NCBI GenBank assembly: GCA_963631655.1
Contig: CAVGRR010000004.1
Span: 1-63,439 of the forward strand
Length of the DNA stretch: 63,439 bases
Source of the DNA: Methanomethylophilus sp963631655
Lineage (GTDB): Archaea > Thermoplasmatota > Thermoplasmata > Methanomassiliicoccales > Methanomethylophilaceae
Direction of reading: 5' to 3'
The notes under the pieces are model-generated. The model was given only the letters and a program-made list of their open reading frames with translations, did not search any database and was not told the DNA's origin. Below are positions 46,696-54,647 of this stretch, piece by piece (the first letter of the stretch is position 1; each line of letters opens with the position of its first letter). The position numbers and the translations under genes are program-made.

Positions 46696-47121
46696 ATGCC
46701 TTCACCAACAGTCGAGTATGCAAACGTGCCTCTTCCCGAGGTCCGCGTTATGACGAACAGGCTTCTCAGCGCTGAGACCACCGAGAAGATCCTGTGCAGT
46801 ATTGACAAGCTTGAGAACCTCCGCCAGATCAACATGTCCGGCGAGAGCCTTCCGAGGACCATCAGTAACGGTCCCGCAAAGGGAAATCTCAACAACCATA
46901 CCGAGCGCAGGGTCATCAACGTGAACGGACACGAGGTCGAACTGCACTGCCTTGTCGGTGCGTTCTACATCGAACTCTCCGTCAGTGACGAAGCGGAACT
47001 CGAAGAGACTGTAGGTAAGATCAGAGCCGCCTTCGACGAGACCATCCCTGATGGTTACACGATCGACATAGGCAGGTATTCAAAGTACAGACCATCCCTT
47101 CATGACTATAGGAGTGCTTAA
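46696..47121 (+). CDS. mcrD: Methyl-coenzyme M reductase operon protein D
   Basis: 141 residues. McrD is not part of the mature enzyme; it binds apo-MCR and is thought to help assembly or F430 delivery. Family features: VEYANVPLPEVRVMTNRLLSAETTEKIL near the start and a ferredoxin-like basic C-terminus (DIGRYSKYRPSLHDYR). The ORF lies between mcrB and mcrG with 18-nt and 2-nt gaps. Confidence 0.93.
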   Translation: MPSPTVEYANVPLPEVRVMTNRLLSAETTEKILCSIDKLENLRQINMSGESLPRTISNGPAKGNLNNHTERRVINVNGHEVELHCLVGAFYIELSVSDEAELEETVGKIRAAFDETIPDGYTIDIGRYSKYRPSLHDYRSA

Positions 47122-47123
47122 TT

Positions 47124-47900
47124 ATGGCAAAATACAAAAGACAGTTCTTCCCGGGAACCACCACTCCTGCTAAAAACAGGCGTAAATATCTGGATCCCAA
47201 AGTAAAGCTCAAGCAGCTTCGTGACGTCCCTATGGACGATGTAGTTAGGCTCATGGGACACAGGGCCCCTGGAGAAGCCTATAAGAGCATCCACCCTCCG
47301 CTAAGTGAGGAGAACGAGCCCAAGTGCCCCATCAGGCAGCTCGTCGTCCCCATCGAGGGTGCCGCAGCAGGTGACCGTGTCAGGTACATCCAGTTCACTG
47401 ACTCTGTCTACTTCGCACCCATCTCCCCCTACCAGAGGGCATGGATGTACATGTCCAGGTACAGAGGAATCGATACCGGTACCCTTTCCGGTAGGCAGAT
47501 CATCGAGGTCCGTGAGAGGAACCTCGAGCAGATCGCAAAAGAACTCATCGACAATGAGACCTTCGATCCCGCACTCACCGGAATCAGGGGTGCAACCGTT
47601 CACGGACACTCCTGCCGTCTCGATGAGAACGGACTCATGTTCGATGCATGGCAGAGGTACCTCTGGGACCCCAGCAAGAAAGAAGTAATGTACGTGAAAG
47701 ACCAGGTTGCGCTGCCTCTCGACAAGAAGATCTATGTCGGAAAGCCCGCATCCATGTCTGACCTCAAGAAGAGGACCACCATCTTCAGGGCAGACGGAGT
47801 CGACATGAGGGACGACAAAGAAGTCACCGACTTCTACATCAGGGTTCACAAACTCAGGACCCTTGGTGGATACAGGCCCTTCGACGTAAAAGGTGAGTGA
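47124..47900 (+). CDS. mcrG: Methyl-coenzyme M reductase subunit gamma
   Basis: 258 residues. Begins AKYKRQFFPGTTTPAKNRRKYLDP and shows the conserved LMGHRAPGEAYKSIHPPL and VHGHSCRLDENGLMFD. It forms part of the F430 pocket. Start 2 nt after mcrD; the 3' end overlaps mcrA by 4 nt. A second Tyr-rich region (YISPYQRAWMYMSRYRG-like) matches the family. Confidence 0.97.
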   Translation: MAKYKRQFFPGTTTPAKNRRKYLDPKVKLKQLRDVPMDDVVRLMGHRAPGEAYKSIHPPLSEENEPKCPIRQLVVPIEGAAAGDRVRYIQFTDSVYFAPISPYQRAWMYMSRYRGIDTGTLSGRQIIEVRERNLEQIAKELIDNETFDPALTGIRGATVHGHSCRLDENGLMFDAWQRYLWDPSKKEVMYVKDQVALPLDKKIYVGKPASMSDLKKRTTIFRADGVDMRDDKEVTDFYIRVHKLRTLGGYRPFDVKGE

Positions 47901-49564
47901 AAATGGCAGGTAAAGACGAGAAACTTTTCCTTGAAGCATGCAAGAAGAAATTCAAGGAAGAACCCACCAGCATGGAGACCAAGTACTACTGCTACGGCGG
48001 ATGGAAACAGTCCAAGAGCAAAGTGGAATTCCAGAAGGAAGCAATGGAGATCGCCAAGAAACGTGGCTTCCCCATGATGAACGAAGACATCGGAGTGCCT
48101 CTCGGACAGAGGTCCTGGATGCCCTACCAGCTGTCCCACACGGACATCTTCGTAGAGCCCGATGACCTCCACTGCATCAACAACCCTGCAATCCAGCAGG
48201 CTTGGGATGATATCAGGAGGACCGTCCTCGTCGGACTCGACTCCCCTCACCAGACCATCGAAAAGAGGCTTGGAAAGGAAGTCACCCCCGAGACCATCTC
48301 CGCATACCTTGAGACCGTCAACCACACCATGCCTGGAGGAGCAGTCGTTCAGGAGCACATGGCAGAGTGCAACCCTGCACTCGTTGCAGACTCTTACGTC
48401 AAGGTCTTCTCCGGAAACAGCGAACTGATCGACGAAATCGACAAGAGGTTCGTCATCGACATCAACAAGAACTTCCCCAAGGAACAGGCTGAGCAGCTCC
48501 AGAAAGCTATCGGCAACACCCTCATGCAGGCTGTCCGCGTACCTACCATGGTCGGAAGGCTCATGGATGGAGCAACTGTCTCCAGGCACGCAGCAATGCA
48601 GATCTCCATGGCATTCATCTCCTCCTACAAACTCGCAGCAGGAGAGGCAGCCATCGCTGACTTTGCATACTCTGCAAAGCACCAGTCCATCACCATGGGA
48701 TCCATGATGCCCGCAAGGCGTGTCAGGGGACCCAACGAGCCCGGAGGAATCACCTTCGGATTCCTGGACGATATGGTCCAGTCCGACCGTGTCTACCCCG
48801 ACGACCCTGGACGTGCCGCACTCGAGACCGTCGCTCTCGCAGCCGGTATCTACGACCAGGTCTACCTCGGTGGTTACATGTCCGGTGGTGTCGGATTCAC
48901 CCAGTACGCTACCGCAGCATATACCGACAACATCCTCGAGGATTACGTCTACCACGGTATCGATGTCGTCAAAGACCGCTACGGCGGCTTCTGCGGCGTC
49001 AAGCCCGATGACTACAACAAACAGATGAAACTCGCAGACGAGCTTTCATCCTACGCTCTCGAGATGTACGAGAGGTACCCCGCTGTCATGGAGACCCACT
49101 TCGGAGGATCCCAGAGGGCTACCGTCACCGCAGCATCCACCGGTATCGTCACCGCAATGGCAACCGGTGTCGCTGACAACGGTCTCAACGCCTGGTACCA
49201 GTCCATGCTCCAGCACAAGGAGAGGACCGGAAGGCTCGGATTCTACGGATTCGACCTGCAGGACCAGTGCGGTTCCGCCAACTCCTACGCAATCAGGTCC
49301 GATGAGGGTCTGCCCATGGAGCTTCGTGGACCTAACTACCCCAACTACGCAATGAACGTCGGACACCTTTCCGGATACGCAGGTATCCCCAAGGCAGCTC
49401 ACCTTGCACGCGGAGACGCATTCGTCGCCAGTCCGTTCATCAAGGTCGCCTTCTCCGACAAAGACCTCGTCTTCGACTTCGCCAACGTTACCAAAGAGTT
49501 CGGACGCGGAGGACTCAGGGAGTTCGTCCCTGCCGGAGAGAGGACCGCAGTCATCAAGGGCTGA
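47897..49564 (+). CDS. mcrA: Methyl-coenzyme M reductase subunit alpha
   Basis: 555 residues; carries most of the active site. The F430 axial Gln is in GGAVVQEHM (about 152). SRHAAMQ contains the His that is N-methylated in MCR; MPARRVRGPNEPGG contains the Arg that becomes 5-methylarginine; the active-site Tyr is in GGYMSGGVGFTQYA (about 325-338). LGFYGFDLQDQCGS (about 446-459) holds the thioglycine Gly and the Cys that can be S-methylated. All are intact, so the enzyme should be functional. Last gene of mcrBDGA. Confidence 0.98.
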   Translation: MKMAGKDEKLFLEACKKKFKEEPTSMETKYYCYGGWKQSKSKVEFQKEAMEIAKKRGFPMMNEDIGVPLGQRSWMPYQLSHTDIFVEPDDLHCINNPAIQQAWDDIRRTVLVGLDSPHQTIEKRLGKEVTPETISAYLETVNHTMPGGAVVQEHMAECNPALVADSYVKVFSGNSELIDEIDKRFVIDINKNFPKEQAEQLQKAIGNTLMQAVRVPTMVGRLMDGATVSRHAAMQISMAFISSYKLAAGEAAIADFAYSAKHQSITMGSMMPARRVRGPNEPGGITFGFLDDMVQSDRVYPDDPGRAALETVALAAGIYDQVYLGGYMSGGVGFTQYATAAYTDNILEDYVYHGIDVVKDRYGGFCGVKPDDYNKQMKLADELSSYALEMYERYPAVMETHFGGSQRATVTAASTGIVTAMATGVADNGLNAWYQSMLQHKERTGRLGFYGFDLQDQCGSANSYAIRSDEGLPMELRGPNYPNYAMNVGHLSGYAGIPKAAHLARGDAFVASPFIKVAFSDKDLVFDFANVTKEFGRGGLREFVPAGERTAVIKG

Positions 49565-49572
49565 TCGCGTAA

Positions 49573-49854
49573 ATGGAGACCGGAGATATCGTCAAATACC
49601 TTCCCACCAACACGGTGGGCAAGGTGGTCGACATCAGGGAACGGGATGGAAAGGTCTGGGTAAAACTGGACAAGACCAACCTGTACTATGTTGCCGATAC
49701 GCTCTCCCCTGCTGACGCATCGGAGTACAAGGCGGTATCTTTCAAAGACAAGGAATCAAACAAAACCTTCAAGGGTGCAAGCACCCTTGAGGCCATCCAC
49801 GCCATGGAGAGGGACGTCGACATTTCGGAGATGACCCCCTCCGGCGGAGGATGA
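49573..49854 (+). CDS. DUF2098-type small protein
   Basis: 93 residues. Begins METGDIVKYLPTNTVGKVVDI and has VWVKLDKTNLYYVADTL, the SH3-like all-beta pattern of DUF2098 proteins found in methanogens. It starts 8 nt after mcrA and probably lies on the same transcript, with a terminator after it. Function unknown; the location suggests a link to MCR. Confidence 0.75.
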   Translation: METGDIVKYLPTNTVGKVVDIRERDGKVWVKLDKTNLYYVADTLSPADASEYKAVSFKDKESNKTFKGASTLEAIHAMERDVDISEMTPSGGG

Positions 49855-49885
49855 GATCCTGTCGGTCTCCGCCCAAACCTTTTCC

Positions 49886-49910
49886 ACCCCTTTCGGGGCA
49901 TTTTTCTTCT
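49886..49910 (+). terminator. Terminator of the mcr operon
   Basis: ACCCC-TTTC-GGGGC followed by ATTTTTCTTCTTTT, 30 nt after the DUF2098 stop. Confidence 0.6.
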
Positions 49911-50133
49911 TTTGATTTCTGATCTTGGGTTAGGGTCGGATTATTCGTTACTGCACCAATATTTAATATTATTCCCGAACTATCCATCCTTCTTTATCCT
50001 ACCTGTTCAACAGTCCCAGACATCACGATTTTTGATGCGGAATTATGTGGTGTCAAAATCACGTTGGATTAATCATTATATAGTCTCAATATGAATCTGT
50101 GTATGAGATATTTATCTCAAGGAGGAAAACAAA

Positions 50134-50676
50134 TTGACTGAAATCGAGCATATCGATCCTACCGGATTGGGTCTGCTGATCGTGGCGGCGGTATCACTGC
50201 CTCTGGCACTCGGCAACCTGATCATGGATGGTGACTTTTCTAAATTCGACGCCGGTAGCGTTGCTACCTGGCTCGGTGCTTTGATTATTTTGACCGGATT
50301 GCTGGCATATATGGCAAACAGCAGTTTCGGAATGACAGTTCTGGTGCTTGTCGGTATCGCTGTCGTGTTCAGTGGTGGAGAATACGGTTCCCTCGGTGCA
50401 TGGGGTGCGATCGTATTCGGAATCATATTCCTGTTCTTCATCTACTGGGCATACGCTCTCAAGCTGCCTAAGCTGATGGTACTTCTGCTTACCACGACCG
50501 CATTGATCTTCTTGCTGGTCGGAGTAATGTCGATCATGACCACCAACGGCTCGGACATCGGCGCAGTCAGGACTGTTCTCGGAATCGTCGCCCTGTTCAA
50601 CTTCATCTTCAACTTCTGGCTCGGAGTCGGACTCTGCACCGAAGGATGCGAGAAGGGCAAGATCCCCTACTTCTGA
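50134..50676 (+). CDS. Six-helix membrane protein, acetate-uptake (GPR1/FUN34/YaaH) or AmiS/UreI-like
   Basis: 180 residues with six hydrophobic helices. The start DPTGLGLLIVAAVSLPLALGNL recalls the NPAPLGL motif of the GPR1/FUN34/YaaH acetate-succinate channel family; the size and overall pattern also fit AmiS/UreI channels. The TTG start at 50134 is supported by AAGGAGG 9 nt upstream. It has its own AT-rich upstream region (49917-50133) and a terminator. A role in acetate or another small-solute uptake is inferred. Confidence 0.6.
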   Translation: MTEIEHIDPTGLGLLIVAAVSLPLALGNLIMDGDFSKFDAGSVATWLGALIILTGLLAYMANSSFGMTVLVLVGIAVVFSGGEYGSLGAWGAIVFGIIFLFFIYWAYALKLPKLMVLLLTTTALIFLLVGVMSIMTTNGSDIGAVRTVLGIVALFNFIFNFWLGVGLCTEGCEKGKIPYF

Positions 50677-50684
50677 AACTTTTT

Positions 50685-50706
50685 GCCCGGAAATCCGGGC
50701 TTTTTA
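50685..50706 (+). terminator. Terminator after the six-helix membrane protein
   Basis: GCCCGG (50685-50690) and CCGGGC (50695-50700) with AAAT between, then TTTTTAAT. Confidence 0.65.
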
Positions 50707-50712
50707 ATAGGA

Positions 50713-50741
50713 CCAGATGCTGAATAAAAACCAGCATCTGG
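50713..50741 (-). terminator. Ten-bp perfect hairpin between convergent genes
   Basis: CCAGATGCTG (50713-50722) and CAGCATCTGG (50732-50741) are exactly complementary with a 9-base AT loop. On the minus strand it follows the stop of the gene at 50757-51314 by about 15 nt, so it is a likely terminator for that gene. Confidence 0.5.
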
Positions 50742-50756
50742 GACTGTGTTTTTTGA

Positions 50757-51314
50757 TCAGTTTTTGACAGGACAGTCGTCGAATGCGACGAGGACCGATG
50801 CGAACCTGGAATCGTCCGCATAGCCGTTGTCCTCACGCATGATCTTGTCCGTCGTGGGTGCCGGACTGCAGGAAAGGACATCCTTGCATCCGTTGCTTTC
50901 GTTGAGCTCCGGGAAACTGACCGGAGGCATGACGAAACGTTCCTGTCCTTCGCCTTTAACTTCAGGGAAAAGGACAAAAGACTCAAAGAGCCAGACGATG
51001 TCAGTTCTTCCCGTATACTGGTCCTTGTTCGTGGGGAAAACCTCTTCTCCGAGGATCTTCCCGTCCTCCGACTGAAGCACCACTGTAGGCTCGGGCGGAG
51101 GCCTGAACCTGGGATCTTTGATGATCGCGATGACGTGTTCTCTTTGGAGGGCTTCATTGAAGCCCTGGTTGAGGGCAGCGATCTTTCCGCCTGCCGCAGT
51201 GACGGTGGCCTCTTCGACCCTCATCTTCTCTAGTGTTTCCTTGCTCAGATAGAATGCATGCCTGACCCCTTTCATGTTCTGGATTATTTCCAGGGGCAAC
51301 TGAGGGTTATCCAT
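50757..51314 (-). CDS. Conserved hypothetical protein of the MCR locus
   Basis: 185 residues from ATG 51314 (MDNPQLPLEIIQNMKG); an open frame extends to 51395 but overlaps the regulator gene. I do not recognise the family with certainty. The middle has a HAFYLSKETLEKMRVEEATV region and a Pro-rich RFRPPPEPTVVL; the C-terminus holds cysteines (SNGCKDVLSCSPAP, DDCPVKN). No signal or membrane helix. It is downstream of, and on the same strand as, the winged-helix regulator (10 nt gap), so the two are likely one operon. Confidence 0.65.
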   Translation of the reverse strand: MDNPQLPLEIIQNMKGVRHAFYLSKETLEKMRVEEATVTAAGGKIAALNQGFNEALQREHVIAIIKDPRFRPPPEPTVVLQSEDGKILGEEVFPTNKDQYTGRTDIVWLFESFVLFPEVKGEGQERFVMPPVSFPELNESNGCKDVLSCSPAPTTDKIMREDNGYADDSRFASVLVAFDDCPVKN

Positions 51315-51324
51315 TATATTACCT

Positions 51325-52290
51325 TCAAAGCTCGTCGTCTTCATTGAGGCGGATGAGATTGGTGATTCCCGCCATGGACCTGATGTCCACGACACCGATG
51401 GCGGCCACGGTCTTGTTGTTGACCTCCAGAGGGGTCACGATGACCCTGATACCTTTGTAAGGTCCGGAAGTGGCGACACGCCTGATCGTGGTTCCGACCT
51501 TGAGGACCTCCTCGAGCACGGCACCGGTGTAGGCGTTGTCTATGACCGCACCGTTCTCGATACGGATGCCGAGGTCGTTCTTTCCCTTCGCGCAGACGGG
51601 AAGTCCGCCCACGAGATCGTGGATCATGAATGCGATGGCAAGCAGTTCCTTGGGGGAACCCATATCCGACATGGAGATCTGTTCCGGGGGTGCCTGATGG
51701 AGATCTTCGAAAAGACCCAGACCTGCCGTTACGGCACCTTCCTCGGCCATTTCCATGGTGTCTCCGGTACCGATGATGACGACATCTCCGTCGGACAGTT
51801 CGAACGTGTTCCTGATGATCCTTTCCGATTTCGCGTCAAGGGGATAGTCGTTCCCGGGGAACATCAGGATACCGTTGAGATAAAGCAGCGTGGTGGCACC
51901 TATTGCACCTGCTTTGATCGCCCTGTCCCTTTCTTCGCATCCGAAGGACACCCTGTTCGCGGCTCCCGGCACCTGAACAGCACAGTTGACCTTACCGATG
52001 GTAAGCGAATCGACCTCGATGGGGGATATGTTCATCGACACTCTGTACCAGGTCTTTTTTCCTTCCTGGGTCAGTGCGATCCCGGACTTCCTGATGACGA
52101 TGTCGCCGGTCTCCGTGAGGATCGACAGGATGGTCCTGGTGCTTCCTTCTCCGATGTTGAGCAGGGATGCGAGTTTCTTACGGCCTATCGGCGACTCCTT
52201 ATTCAGACAGTACAAAGCTTTCCAGATGTGATAGTTGTTGAATTTGGGGATGGGGCCTCCCATGCGCGGACGGGATTCGATAGGTGTCAT
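51325..52290 (-). CDS. Winged-helix transcriptional regulator with a DUF2111-like C-terminal domain
   Basis: 321 residues. Residues 1-90 form a winged helix (YCLNKESPIGRKKLASLLNIGEGSTRTILSILTETGDI). The remainder has a small-molecule-type domain (KAGAIGATTLLYLNGILMFPGNDYP, then a PAS/DUF2111-like end from about 215: ISMSDMGSPKELLAIAFMIHDLVGGLPV). It is divergent from atwA with about 130 nt between start codons, a common arrangement for a regulator of its neighbour. Ligand unknown. Confidence 0.72.
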   Translation of the reverse strand: MTPIESRPRMGGPIPKFNNYHIWKALYCLNKESPIGRKKLASLLNIGEGSTRTILSILTETGDIVIRKSGIALTQEGKKTWYRVSMNISPIEVDSLTIGKVNCAVQVPGAANRVSFGCEERDRAIKAGAIGATTLLYLNGILMFPGNDYPLDAKSERIIRNTFELSDGDVVIIGTGDTMEMAEEGAVTAGLGLFEDLHQAPPEQISMSDMGSPKELLAIAFMIHDLVGGLPVCAKGKNDLGIRIENGAVIDNAYTGAVLEEVLKVGTTIRRVATSGPYKGIRVIVTPLEVNNKTVAAIGVVDIRSMAGITNLIRLNEDDEL

Positions 52291-52418
52291 GGATGGATAT
52301 ATAATTCAACCAATATATTAAGTTTTTATATCTAAGCGCCAACATAGGACTTTTCATCCATCCAACATACATTGTGAAAAATGAGTCAACATTTATAGAG
52401 CGGAGTATATCTGGACTT
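52291..52418. promoter_or_regulatory. Divergent promoter region between the regulator and atwA
   Basis: For atwA, ATTTATAG at about 52391-52398 is a TATA box about 25 nt before ATG 52419, giving a leaderless transcript. The upstream ATATATAATTC and CCAATATATTAAG stretches (52300-52325) can serve the leftward regulator. The arrangement leaves room for a shared operator. Confidence 0.5.
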
Positions 52419-54014
52419 ATGTCATCCTCGGTCGAACTGATTACGATTGAGAACGTAACCAAAAAATTCAACGGCAAGCTTGTTTTAGATAATTTCAGTA
52501 CCGTCATCCATACAGGTCAGATCACCGGACTCATCGGTAAGAGCGGATCCGGAAAGAGTGTCCTCCTCCACATGCTGAGAGGCAACACCGAATACGCCCC
52601 CGATACCGGACGCGTCATCTACCACGTCAACCGTTGCGTCAGCTGCGGAAAGCTGGGTCTTCCGTTCGAAGGCCAGGTCTGCAAGGCCTGCCGTGGGGAT
52701 ATGGAGCATCTCGATGTCGATTTCTGGGCTCTTAAAGAATTCGATCCGCTCAGAGATGCCATCAAGGCGCGCATCTCCATCATGCTTCAGAGGACCTTCG
52801 CCCTCTGGGGAGACCTCACTGTCATCGAGAATGTTCTCGAAGCTATCGACAAGAACGTTCCCAACCGCGTCGAGAAGGCCATCTCCCTTCTCGAGTTCGT
52901 CAACATGAGCCACAGGACCATGCACATCGCAAGGGACCTGTCCGGAGGAGAGAAACAGAGGATCGTCATCGCCAGGCAGCTCGCCAAAGAGCCCCTGTTC
53001 TTCCTGGCCGACGAACCCACCGGTACCCTCGACCCGTACACCGCCGACATCATCCACCACAAGCTCGTCCAGTACGTGAAGGAGAACAACATCTGCATGG
53101 TGTTCGCCTCCCACTGGCCCGAGGCACTGGACCAGATGGCCGATGACGCCTTCTGGCTCGAGGGCGGAGCGGTCAAGATGTCCGGATCCCCCAAGGACAT
53201 CTCCGTCGAATTCATGAAAGGATACCACTTCGACAGGTCCGAAGTGGAGAACATCGGTACCGAGCTCGTCAGGGTGAAGGATGCCGAGAAGCACTACTTC
53301 TCAGTGTCCAGAGGTGTCGTCAAGGCCGTCGACGGTGTCTCCTTCTCCATCAGCGAGAGGGAATGCTTCGCACTCGTCGGATTCTCCGGTGCCGGAAAGA
53401 CCACCCTCTCCAGGATGATCTGCGGACTCACCAACGCCACCAAAGGAAAGGTCGAGGTAAGGATCGGAGACGACTGGGTCGACATGTCCAAGGACGGTTT
53501 CCAGAACAAGGGACGTGCAACCCCCTACATCGGTATCCTGCACCAGGAATACACCCTGTACCCCTTCGACACCGTGCTTCAGAACCTCACCACCTGCATC
53601 GGAATCAACATGCCTGCGGAGCTCGCCCGCATGAAGGCCATGCAGGTGCTCGTCAGCGTCGGATTCGAGAAGAAGGACCTCAACGCCATCCTCGAATCCT
53701 ATCCCGACACCCTCTCCGTCGGAGAGTGCCAGAGGATCGCTTTCGCACAGGTCCTGATCAAGGAACCCCGTATCGTCATCCTTGACGAGCCTACGGGTAC
53801 CATGGACCCCATCACCAAGCTCATTGTGGCCAAATCCGTCCTCCGCGCAAGGGAGACTCTGGGTGAAACGTTCATCGTCGTCAGCCACGATATGGACTTC
53901 GTCGAGAACTGCTGCGACCGTGCCGCATTCATGAGGGACGGAAAGATCGCAGGCATCGGAAAGCCCGATGACATGATCAAGAAGTTCGAGGAACTCAGGG
54001 GCCCTATGGAATAA
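52419..54014 (+). CDS. atwA: MCR activation ATPase, component A2
   Basis: About 531 residues; a double ABC-type ATPase that powers reductive activation of MCR. First Walker A GKSGSGKS (about 40); a four-Cys zinc-type insert CVSCGKLGLPFEGQVCKAC (about 72-90) follows. First signature LSGGEKQR and Walker B LADEPTG. Second Walker A GFSGAGKT (about 321), second signature SVGECQR, Walker B ILDEPTG. I start at ATG 52419, not GTG 52374, because the TATA box lies between them. Heads the atwA-mcrC-mmp run. Confidence 0.93.
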   Translation: MSSSVELITIENVTKKFNGKLVLDNFSTVIHTGQITGLIGKSGSGKSVLLHMLRGNTEYAPDTGRVIYHVNRCVSCGKLGLPFEGQVCKACRGDMEHLDVDFWALKEFDPLRDAIKARISIMLQRTFALWGDLTVIENVLEAIDKNVPNRVEKAISLLEFVNMSHRTMHIARDLSGGEKQRIVIARQLAKEPLFFLADEPTGTLDPYTADIIHHKLVQYVKENNICMVFASHWPEALDQMADDAFWLEGGAVKMSGSPKDISVEFMKGYHFDRSEVENIGTELVRVKDAEKHYFSVSRGVVKAVDGVSFSISERECFALVGFSGAGKTTLSRMICGLTNATKGKVEVRIGDDWVDMSKDGFQNKGRATPYIGILHQEYTLYPFDTVLQNLTTCIGINMPAELARMKAMQVLVSVGFEKKDLNAILESYPDTLSVGECQRIAFAQVLIKEPRIVILDEPTGTMDPITKLIVAKSVLRARETLGETFIVVSHDMDFVENCCDRAAFMRDGKIAGIGKPDDMIKKFEELRGPME

Positions 54015-54026
54015 GGAGGTCCGTTT

Positions 54027-54647
54027 ATGAAACAACAGATCGGCAGGCAGCTGAGCTTTGTCGAATGCAGGGACTCCCAGGGTCTGGGTATCGGAGGAGG
54101 TCTGGCACAGAGAGGTACCATCTCCGAGAGCGGCAAGGACGTCTGCGTCATCGCCATGGGTCCCGGAAGGAGGCACATAACCAAACCGGTCTGCGAGATC
54201 ACCTATGCGCTCAGGGAGATCGGCATCAATGCTTCGGTCCTTGTGGTCAACGCAGGGTCCGGAGTACCTACGGATGCTCCCGATGTGTCCACCGGGACCA
54301 GGTTCGGACTCGACCCCATCGAGGCGGAGAGGATCCGTCAGTACAAGGTCATTTTGATCCATCTGGGTAATGTGAGGAACCACATCATCTACAAGGCGAG
54401 GCTCATCCTCAGGAATGTGAATCTGCCTGCGGTCGTGGTGTCCCAGTGCCCTGTGGATTTCGAGGATTTCGCCGCCATCGGAGTGAAGACCCGTGATGTC
54501 ATGCCCGACGATGAGAACATCAACACCCTCGGTTCCGTCGAGGAGATTGTCACCGGTGTCGTGAGGGGCGTCACCTGTCCCCAGGAGAAGCTCGACGAGA
54601 TCGCATCGAAGCTTCAGAAGATCCTTCCGAAGGAGGGACGTTATTGA
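54027..54647 (+). CDS. mcrC: MCR operon protein C (activation factor)
   Basis: 206 residues. McrC is part of the ATP-dependent activation complex of MCR. It starts KQQIGRQLSFVECRDSQGLGIGGGLAQRG and has VCVIAMGPGRRHITKPVCEITYALREIG, then VVNAGSGVPTDAP and VVVSQCPVDFEDFA. The ATG at 54027 follows GGAGG. In many methanogens mcrC is inside the mcr operon; here it is 4.5 kb downstream, directly after atwA. It overlaps mmp3 by 4 nt. Confidence 0.9.
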   Translation: MKQQIGRQLSFVECRDSQGLGIGGGLAQRGTISESGKDVCVIAMGPGRRHITKPVCEITYALREIGINASVLVVNAGSGVPTDAPDVSTGTRFGLDPIEAERIRQYKVILIHLGNVRNHIIYKARLILRNVNLPAVVVSQCPVDFEDFAAIGVKTRDVMPDDENINTLGSVEEIVTGVVRGVTCPQEKLDEIASKLQKILPKEGRY

